Assembly: GCA_030272585.1 (NCBI GenBank)
Contig: BSYQ01000003.1
Location: 4,154,001 to 4,218,000, forward strand
Reading direction: 5' to 3'
DNA: 64,000 bases
DNA from: Bryopsis sp. KO-2023
Lineage: Eukaryota; Chlorophyta; Ulvophyceae; Bryopsidales; Bryopsidaceae
The position numbers were made by a program, and so were the translations under genes. This document shows positions 55,201-64,000 of this stretch, in pieces; position 1 is the stretch's first letter; every line of letters starts with the position of its first letter. The notes below the pieces were generated by a model. That model was given only the letters and a program-made list of their open reading frames with translations. It searched no databases and had not been told where the DNA came from.

Positions 55201-55652
55201 TTTTTCTTTTTTGGCTTCCCTTGCTTTTTTTTCTTGTTCTCTTTATGTTTGTAGGAATTCAGTTCTTGTTGTGTTACAACAGCTTCCCAACTTTTTCCTT
55301 CTTGAAAATAACCCCCCCTACGCCCAACCACCAAATGTTGCATTTCTTCATTCAAACACAGCTCAAAACGAAAAAAAAAAAAAAGGAAAGAAAGAAAGAA
55401 AAAAAACACCAACAGGAGGTGCAACCGAAATGCATGCGATACAAATACATGATTTTTTTTTTGCCCTTTTGTTTTCCCGAATTTTTTAGTCAGGTTGAAT
55501 ACACCGCCCGCAAAAAACTCAACGGCCAGTACAATGGTCGAATCAATAACCAGACAGGCAAGGGCTTCCAAATCACAATAGAAACGACCCAGCCATTCAA
55601 ACCCGACGTAACGGACAACCACCCACCCCATCTTTCCTCCAAAACTCCCCGA
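52240..55652. other. Gene-free, C/T-homopolymer-rich spacer
   Basis: About 3.4 kb between the convergent tandem GST-N (+) and CaMK-group kinase (-) genes. Poly-C runs near 53298, 53950 and 54450, TA-rich tracts near 53390-53470. Open frames are low complexity. Nothing supported. Confidence 0.55.
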
Positions 55653-58557
55653 TCACCAGATAGTGCTCGACCCTCGAGTGGGGTTCATAAATCTGCGCCT
55701 GACGGAGTATCCATTGGGTACGACCTGATGAGTTGCAGGTTGTCTACGATCGGGGCTCTGATCGACGGCCATTTGCTCCTCGGGGGCCATTTCGGTCTCT
55801 TGTGGTGGAGCCTCGTCCACCACCTCCTCCAAGCAATCCTCGAAAATTTCCTCCTCTTCCTCCTCCAGTTGTTGATGCACAATGTCGGCATATGGGTGAG
55901 TGGCTTCTGCGAAACACCATATTCGAGACATGTCAGCAAAAACTGGTAAAAATAGCCGTGGTAAAAATAGCCGTGGTACTCAAAAAAGCAACAAGGGAGC
56001 ATGTCAGACATAAAGCTTGTCCGTTCTCTTTCGCCAGAATTCAATTGGGGTATCCCTGCCGCAATCGCTAATGCTCCAACAGGCCACCTAAGTGTTACGC
56101 TACTTATTTCTCTGCATTTGATTTTGGAACGCCCCACTTCCTGGTCGTCTTACCCATTGGTGCGTTTTTCGGAAAGCAGATTCCCTGTACCCAAGGGTGC
56201 GCGAGGGCTTCTTTGGCACTGAGCCTCGCCGAAGGATCCACCAACAGTAACTTGTCGATCAGATTCTTCAACGGCAGCGACAGTCGCATCCAGTTGGGGT
56301 CCCTCCGATTCCAATGCCCATCCATGATATTTTTGTACATTTTCGACTGATTTTCGTCGTCTGCGATGTACATTCAACCGTCACAAGAAGACAACTTCAA
56401 TTCCAATCATGGCAGCGAAACAACTTTGATATTTGTTACTGATTGACCGCAACGAAAAAAATTTGACCGAAAAAATGATCCAAATATGTGTTACTTTTCA
56501 CATTTTTTGACAAGAGATGGATGCGTTGAAAAGCTATCGGGGGGAAAAAGATATTTCCTACCCATCCACACGCACACATACACAACAAAAAAATAGCAAA
56601 CCATGGGTTGTTTTTCAGGTTTTTTCGACTCACAAAATGGAGTGTAGCAACACATCATTGCAAAAAGAACCACTCCCACGCTCCACATGTCCACAGCAGA
56701 GCCGTAATTTTCCGAAGTTTCTTCCACGCCCAGGACTTCGGGTGCGACATACTCTGGGGAACCGCAAACGGTGGCCAGGACAGACTCGTCCATCCCAAAA
56801 TATTTCGACAACCCGAAGTCTGCAATTTTCACGTCGCTGTCCAGACGCTCATTGACCATCAACAAATTCTCCAATTTCAGATCACGATGCACAACCCCTG
56901 TTCCAAACCAAGAATAACAAAAAAAAAGGTAAAATGGGGAAGTGAATGGAAGAAAAACTCTTTTTTTATTCCTCGAAAATGATCCTTTTGCGCTATTCTT
57001 GTGAGAATGAGGGGGAGCGCTGGAGCAGCACAAAGGTCCTGCGGTGAATTCTGATTAGCAAAAATTCTGCAATAGTAGGGGAAGACGTATTATTTTTCAA
57101 GAATAGGATCGGAAATATAATAAGAATATTATTTTAGTAATCTTGGAATTTCACAAGATTACTTAAAAAAATATTAAAATGCAAAAATATATCCAGCCAG
57201 TCTCACCATTCTCATGCAGGTAAGCCACTCCCTCGATTACATGTCTGATGATGGTGCTTGCCGCTCTTTCGGAATACGGTCCGTGTTTTTGAAGTCTGCC
57301 CAGCACACAGACAACAAGTTCAGACGACTCTTTTTTTTCATCTCCAGGAACTAATTCAGCAGGACATTTTACCCCCCCAAGAAATATAAAAAAAACTAGA
57401 AACACTAAATTAATAAAAAACACAAAAATAATAAATGATCATACTAAAAATTCAAGAAAATGGTACCTTCTTGAGTGAAAAGCAAAATGCAGTTTGCAAA
57501 GGTGCAGTGTTATATATACATAACATTGCTGCTCGCTAGAAAAACAATAAACAGAAGTCGTTTTCATTTTTCCTTTCTTGAACAAACTGTGTTTATCCTC
57601 CCCCCCACCCACCTTTCCAGAACTTCTCCCCCTGTGACGTATTCCGTGACGATGAATACCTTCTGATGTGCAATAAACACATCGTAGAGACGTATACAAC
57701 GAGGATGGTCTATCTTCATTAACAAACGATCGCCAAAATAACCATGTCAGTTCTTTCAGTTCTGCAAGTAACAGACTTCTCTTTTCTTTCCTTTTCTTTT
57801 TTTCTTTGGGGGGTGGGGTGGGGGCAGGGGGTTAGATGTTGTTTTTGTTGCTCTGTTTTCTGCAGCCTTTTCTCCAGCTGCTCACTTATTTATAACCTGT
57901 TTATAAATAAGTGATTTATAACCGATGGCCATCAGCAAGCACATGGCCAGGAAGAAAGAAGTGAGAAGAGCTCCACCTTTCTTGGCACTGACTCAAACTT
58001 GACTGGTTTTTTTTCCTGGTGTGTGTGAATTCATTGTGGCGATTGGAGGAAGGGGTGAGGTACCTTCATGAGCACTTCGATCTCATGCTGCAGCCGGTCG
58101 TCCCCAGGATCGTACTTCGTCTTATCGACGATCTGCCGCAAAACAAAAAAAACACACACACACAGACACACACTGCAATTCAAAAACGAAACTGGAGAAA
58201 CAAAGCAGACCTTCGGAAAAAGCAAAGCGAGGGGTGGCAGATTTCAACAGGTTCGTTTGAAAAACAAAGGGAAAAAAAAACCAGTCGTGAGAGGACGAGG
58301 TGCAGGGATTGTGACGCGCGTTGCATCCACCAGCACCTTTATTGCGACGAGCTCTCCAGTTCGCTTGTCGAGACCCTTCTTCACCACAGCGTATCCTACA
58401 GCACAAACGACCGCTGAAAGTCAAAACAACGGGGAGGGAGGGTGCAGGAAAGTCGCTCAGCAGAAAGAGCCAAATCTATCGAACAGGAGCAGGGTTTCAC
58501 CTCCGAAGCCTATATCCTCCTTGACGTCGTAGTGTTTAATGACATCATACACGCTCG
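55653..58557 (-). CDS. CaMK-group serine/threonine kinase, 5' exon not located
   Basis: Eight exons joined in phase: 58501-58557, 58337-58395, 58064-58132, 57613-57713, 57207-57295, 56634-56897, 56154-56360, 55653-55906; about 366 residues plus a missing N-terminal exon upstream of 58557 (entry phase 1). Kinase: IGFGGYAVVKKG loop, VAIK lysine, EIEVLMKV, VTEYVTGGEVLERL, GVVHRDLKLENLL, IADFGLSKYFG, VCGSPEYVAPEVL, DMWSVGVVLFAM, and subdomain XI ARLSAKEALAHPWV. The catalytic K, HRD, DFG and APE are intact. The tail is acidic (QQLEEEEEEIFEDCLEE) then Pro/Gln/Arg-rich, with no EF-hands and no obvious calmodulin-binding helix, so it is not a CDPK. Substrate unknown. Confidence 0.85.
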
Positions 58558-59857
58558 CTGCAGACCAACAAAAGAGAGGAACTCGGCTCGTTAGACATCA
58601 GCGCGAAGCGATTTTCACCAAGGGCATGAGCGATTCCCCTGCACCCCACCTCGGTTGTATACGACAGGCGAACCCCTCGGCATCGGCACGAACCCTCTTG
58701 GGAGTGGACGAAGCCGATAGCGGACGAACACGCAGGGCAGCAGAAAAACGTCACACTAAAGAAAGTTTGAGGAATCTGTCGACAAGCGCCGCCCACTCTT
58801 GTTGCAGACAACGGCACAGGACGAGTGGAGTTTAACGTGGGTTCACTGTTTCTGACGCTTTCTCTCAGTGTCTGTTTTTTTTTTGTCAGTCAAGTCACGC
58901 TCAGCCTAACGTTAGCTTCCAAACAGCCCACACACTGGAAGGAGAGGGGCAAAGAAAAAGCGCGCGCTGTTTCACGTTTTAGTGACCTCTATGTCAACCA
59001 GTCGTGGTCGTAAATGGTGTAGTGTCAGTGTCACGTGGTGGATTGCCAATGTTCGTGAGGGCAGATGCCGCTGCACTTCGCTGTGGACTGTGGAAATTTG
59101 CAAAAAGTAAAAGCCATACGAGGGGAAGCGGGGTGTGAAACTCACGGCTGTGCATCGACAACCAGGACACATCCATATTTTCCGATTCTCTGAGGATCTT
59201 TTAGTCAGAACTGAAAGATTTCCTCCGTATTTTTTTTACTGGCCCTGTTGCAATAGCAGGGGAAGCTGGGTTTGTGGAGTGCTTTTTGGATGGCTTCATT
59301 CCACAAGATTTCTTGAACAAGCAAATGTCAAGGAGGAATTGTTGTAAAGCTTGGGTAGAGAATACAATTTGCGTGAGGTGCTTCAGTGTCTTGGGCTGAT
59401 GTCCCAACGTGGTGATGTGCTCTTGGAGGAAAACCCCGTTGTGACGAAAAGGGGAAATAAATAAATAAATTTGGGTGCATGAGTCATGACTCAGCCCTCC
59501 ACACTCGAGTTTTTTCCCATGATTCGCTCGACACTCTTTTCCTCGTTTTTTTTTTACAAAGAAATCAGTTGATGATGGATTGATCGTACACTCGACAAGC
59601 GTTTTGAATATCAACTGGCCTTCCCTTCCTCTCTGCTCCTACCGAAAAAAACAAACACATGCAAGTTTTGCCATTGATTTTCTTTTTATGCACCTACCAA
59701 GGTGCCAACTGGATACATGAATCTGACCCAAAACAGCAAAAGTTTCCACCAGAACTTCTTTTCCAAACGAAGATGCTCAACCCCTTCACCCCCACGCTGA
59801 ATTTGATGCCGGAATTCGATTCCGTGCTTTCGATGGGGATGATACATAAGCTGTTGT
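58558..59857. other. Spacer holding the unlocated first exon of the CaMK-group kinase
   Basis: The minus strand frame entering 58557 meets a stop within 50 bp without an ATG, so the first exon must lie further upstream here. Several short ATG frames exist (58545-58817, 58994-59176) but none joins in phase with kinase-like sequence. The part near 59857 is the 3' flank of CLASRP. Confidence 0.45.
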
Positions 59858-62621
59858 TCACCTCTTTGATCTGCCTTTGCTTCTGCCGTGTTCTTTGGAC
59901 CATGATTTGGATCTGGACCTGGACCTGCTGCGATGTTTTCTTTTTCGGGGCGAGTAGCTCCTGCTGCGACTCCTTCGTCTTCGCACCGGCGAGGGGGACC
60001 TTGATCTAATATCCGACAAATCCGAAAGAGAAGTTTGGAAAATGGAGAAAGAGCATGCATGATAATTCCCTTGACCAGGGAAATGACAAGGGCAATCTTT
60101 CTTCTCTTTTCTAGAACCAGGAATTTCTTGGAGACAAAAAAATCCGCACCAGACACCTTGGTCGTTTCTTACTAAAGTGTCAAAATAACCACCACAACAT
60201 TTCAATCATTTTGGATAAATTTTTCCTAAAAAAACAAAAAATAAAGTATGTACATATATAGACATCCTTGGAATTATTTGTTTTTCTGAAAGAAAGAAAT
60301 TTGGACACAAAGGCATATGCCATTGTTTTTGCCTCTCTTGCGTTCTTCGGTCGAGCGGTGACTTTTTCATAATTGGGGAAAAAAAATACCTTGGGGATAC
60401 GGACCGCTGTCTGTCAGACAAAAAGGCAACTCGTTCAATTTGAAGTCTTGCTTGTCGATCTCTTTCAGCCTACGTGTAGATAAAGGGAACAAGAGAAAAA
60501 AAAAAAGAAAACAAACAGGACCAGGCGGTTTAAAACTCGATTTATGAATTTTTAAAACTCGATTTTAGAAGAGGGGGACTCGAAAAAATGGAAACAAAAG
60601 AGAAGCAACCTGCGACTTGCAAGATCGAAACAGAAATTCACCTCAATCCTTTTCTGGGTCGAAGCCAGACTGTCTTTTTTGACTTGTTTGTTCAACTGTG
60701 CAGCCATGATTCGTTTGATCCTCTCTTGCGGAGTTTCTTTTTTCTCGGCCCCCTGTGTATGCATAACAAGTGGCTTATGGATGGAGACCGAAAAAAAAGG
60801 CAAAATATCCAGATACATGTAAATGTTGATATATCCATTAAGTACGAAAAAAAGGCAGTGAACCTCCTCCATTCATGTTTTAAGCAAGCGGACAAATTGG
60901 ATAAAGAGATGGACAAATTCCGATATGAATATCTTTCGACATGGAGGGATGCACAAAATGAGTGTTCCTGAGATCTCCAGAAGAAAATTGAAAAACCTGT
61001 GGGCACCAACAAGAAAATTTTAAATTTTAAAATTAGCCTACCCTTGCCCTCATTCTCGCATCCCTGCTTTCCACCAACAAATCGGATGCCGTTTTCTTCG
61101 ATTTAGCCTCTGCATGATAACGATCTCGCCGTTCCTTCTCTTTGGCTTCTTTCTTCTCCTCTCGTTTCCTTTCCATCGCCATTCGACTGGGATCCAGCGC
61201 TCTGTTTTTTTCCCCCAAAAAAACCAACAAAAAAACACCACACAATCATCACACTTCTCGAATCCAGCCGCTCCATTTGAAAGCAAAGGGAAAAAAAAAA
61301 CGGGATCAATGACATATCCTATCAGTAGTGCCCATTCCAGATTGGGCTCAAAAAAAATAAAAAATGCACATATATATCTGTAATAATAATAATAATTTAA
61401 AGAAACACACAGATCACCTTTTTTTATCTCAACACATCGGATCCTTGCTTGGGTAAGCTCCAGAAAGAACAATCTTTTCTTTTTCTTTCTTTTTTTGGTT
61501 TTTTGGTCGGACCCACCTCAAATCAGTGATGATGTCAGGATAAACCAAGGGACCGATTCCATCTTTCGTGGGCAGCGCTTCAAAGATAACGCCATCCCCT
61601 CTGTGCATCATAAAAAATTTCGGAAAATCCACACACACAAATACCACAAAACCAAAACGAAAAAAAAGAAACACGACGCCAATATTCTTCACCAAAACAC
61701 CCCTTCACTTCTGACTTCATAATCCCTCTTCACCGTTTTTCACCATCTTTTCTTGTCATTCCCTCTGTTTTTTTTGTCTCACTCTTTTCTTTCTCACTCT
61801 TTTATTCTTTTTTTTCCCTTAAATATTTTCCCTCCAGCCTTGAAAATCTGTTTGAAACAACGCCAGGATGTGGGGAATGGAGCTGAAAAGGAGGAAGGGG
61901 GGGCAAAGGGGGGGCAACTAAGAAAACGAGACAGGAAAAGAGAAAAAGGGCTATTATTTGGCCGATCAATCGCCCCGTTCGATTGGATTGGTTGGTTAAC
62001 CTGTAATTGGAGTTTTCTCCCCCTGGCTCACACAGTCCTAGATTCTGATTTCGTGACCCGACCGTGAAGTTCTTTGTGAAGGTTCAGCACGTCTATCAGC
62101 CGCCGATTCATCCACCCAACCATGGCCTCTTTTCAGGGAGTCGCCATGATCTGCTCGAAATTCCGTGATGAACTCCGGACGATTGCTTCTACCATGGGCT
62201 CGGGACCTTGCAGTCGAAAAATAAAATAAAAAATATATACATCAATATGTAAACAAATAAAACTAAATAAATAACAAAAAGAAACAAATATATACATATA
62301 TATATCAGCAGTTGTTGATATCACACAACTGCTCCATTCTTTTTCATATATATAAAAAATACATGGTACATGTCTGTGGTTGGGCCTTGAGTGGAGCAAA
62401 ACAGTTGGTAAAGAAAATGTGATTGATTGGTGTAACCGATGGCACATACCTTCCTTCAGAGCGTGAACGAGAAGGGGACCTCGATCGTGATGCAGACCTC
62501 GATCTCGACTTTGACCTCGACCTAGAATTTGACCGCCGCCTGCAAACCCAACAGAAGCCACTTACAAGAAACTCCACAGTCCGGGTCAACTCTGATATCA
62601 CACTTATCCAGTCCACTGCAG

Positions 62622-62652
<31 letters not shown>

Positions 62653-64000
62653 TTTTTGAAAAGAAAATCGGTGATGTGTCGAGACTTGATACGTACATCT
62701 TCGCTTTAAAAAAAATAAGAAAAAAAAATACACACACACACATATATATATACACTTGCACAACACAAAGCTTGTTACCAGACATTTTTCTGAATGGAAA
62801 AGATGCAATTTCATGGACACACCTCGAGCGACCTTGGTAGTCTGGACTCGCACGTCTGCTTCCAGCCCTACACGACATAGCTGCATTCATCCCAGACATC
62901 CATAGGATCTTTTGCACAAAACGAATCCACTTCCGCTTGGAAGCCATCTCATTTTCAATTTCACCCCATCAAAAAATTCAAAATACTCTTTATATTTATT
63001 ATTTAATATAACACCCAGTATTGTGTGAAGGTCAGGGGAAAGGCGAAGTTAGTGTCCACAACAGGAATGCCAGCAATGCTTGAATTTGCTCGTTAATTTT
63101 TCGATCGATTCTTTTGTTTTCCTTTGAGTGGAGGAGGGGACCCGCAAAAACAAAAAAGCAAAGAAACACCAGCTTGATTCTGCGAGTGCCAACCTTGGAT
63201 CATGCAGCCTTCCATGGCCGTCTTTCGGCAGCGGCCCGTAAGGATCCCTCCAATCACGTTCTCGGCCAAAAGCATCCAAGCCTTGACCTGCCATTCGTTT
63301 GGCCCGCTCTGCGTACTTCTTCCGGCTTATCCGCCGCTGACTGCACATCACACAACACACACCAACTGGGGTGAATTGGGGTCCAAGGGGGGGGGTGAGG
63401 TAACATTATAACAACAAAATTCATGCATAAACTCCTTGATTTGTTTTCACCTTTAGTATTTATTTATTCATTTATATATACATTTTCTGCCTACTTTGTT
63501 GCCTTGAATCTGAGTGCTTCCGCCTCCCCCTCCAGTTTCATGGCTTTTTTCAACTTGTGGCTGAAATCTTCCACAGCGAAGTCCTCCTCCCCGAGTTTGT
63601 CGAGCACATCTCTGTCCAAAACGAGTTTTCCATCGGAGGTCGTGCACCCCGCCTCCAAATCCCTTTCACCCTCCATAACATCATCAGGATCCGACTCGCT
63701 GGAGGAACCGTCCAGCGAAAAGCCAGTGGCAGCATATGCAGCCAAACCTTGGATAACGAAAGAAACTCCAAAATCATTTTATTTTAAGAAATAAAAATAG
63801 TATTCCTATCTCTTTAGAAATACTGAGCAATTCGGGAAGAAAAAAAAAACAACGCTGTGATGATTTATGATCTCCTTCTTTGGTGCGAAATTCGATGGTT
63901 GATTTTTTATTTTATTTTCTTTTTTTTTCCACCACCTGATGATATAATGGACGCAGAAGATAATCCTGGGGTCTCATGGATTTGCTGCCCAGCCACTGCT
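59858..64000 (-). CDS. CLASRP: CLK4-associating SR-rich splicing protein CLASRP, 5' truncated by window edge
   Basis: Exons on the minus strand: 63936 to beyond 64000, 63495-63747, 63194-63340, 62823-62867, 62450-62539, about 62100-62206, 61517-61600, 61042-61201, 60642-60752, 60390-60469, 59858-60005 (TGA). Order of features agrees with CLASRP/SFRS16 proteins of animals and plants: acidic segment (SESDPDDVMEGERDLE), a helix followed by NQRRISRKKYAERAKR, an RS domain (RSRSKSRSRSASRSRSPSRS), the short RPEFITEF motif, a Lys/Glu coil (KREEKKEAKEKERRDR), the highly conserved ETPQERIKRIMAAQLNKQ block, RQRSVSPR, and a C-terminal RS domain. It acts in the nucleus in alternative splicing with CLK kinases. 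The N-terminal SWAP-type region lies outside the window. The donor of the 62.1-kb exon is unresolved. A stop at 63491-63493 is intronic, just past the donor. Confidence 0.87.

Noticed and set aside
55653-58557. Naming the kinase a CDPK
   Set aside because: No EF-hand follows the kinase domain; the tail is acidic and then Pro/Arg-rich.
63491-63745. A separate minus-strand gene ending at the stop at 63491
   Set aside because: A GT donor just before the stop joins in phase to the next exon and continues the CLASRP order, so the stop is intronic.

Overview
This is nuclear DNA of a eukaryote. Host genes are split by many short spliceosomal introns with GT..AG ends, and long homopolymer runs (A/T up to about 22, G/C up to about 14) fill introns and spacers but are absent from exons. 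The gene set includes a SnRK2-type kinase, a tandem GST-N/thioredoxin-fold protein of the plastid/plant type, a GH81 beta-1,3-glucanase with a Ser/Pro linker, and chromodomain Ty3 retrotransposons. Together these suggest an alga, most simply of the green lineage. That assignment is inference; a chromerid- or other plastid-bearing protist is not excluded.

Layout. 1-1343: 3' end of an unrecognised coiled-coil gene (+). 1344-7940: homopolymer-rich spacer. 7941-12812: two paralogous small cysteine-rich membrane proteins (both -) on either side of a compact gag-less retroelement with 86-bp terminal repeats (8634-11371, +). 13309-13929: a 5'-inverted LINE remnant. 14970-17984: six-exon GH81 glucanase (+). 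18307-20087: seven-exon kinetochore SPC25 (-), which has to be assembled from very small exons. 20266-22813: eight-exon DUF4211 protein (+), divergent from SPC25. 23437-39297: a nest of two LTR retrotransposons. The outer Ty3 element (-, 349-bp LTRs, TSD ATATC) carries gag, pol, two small leader ORFs and a 3' accessory ORF. That accessory ORF is split by an intact inner Ty3 element (+, 25446-31989, identical 212-bp LTRs, TSD ACAGC). 41272-46194: nine-exon cGMP-dependent-type kinase (-). 47626-50207: nine-exon SnRK2-like kinase (-). 50903-52239: tandem GST-N protein (+). 55653-58557: CaMK-group kinase (-, 5' end not found). 59858-64000: splicing-factor gene CLASRP (-, 5' end beyond the window).

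I derived exon joins by hand from splice sites, reading-phase continuity and protein-family continuity. SPC25, DUF4211, GH81, PKG and SnRK2 each close to an integral number of codons. Host genes look like ordinary housekeeping and signalling loci with no shared pathway. Accessory novelty is in the paralogous 8-cysteine membrane proteins, the gag-less retroelement, and the RING-like accessory ORF of the outer Ty3 element.
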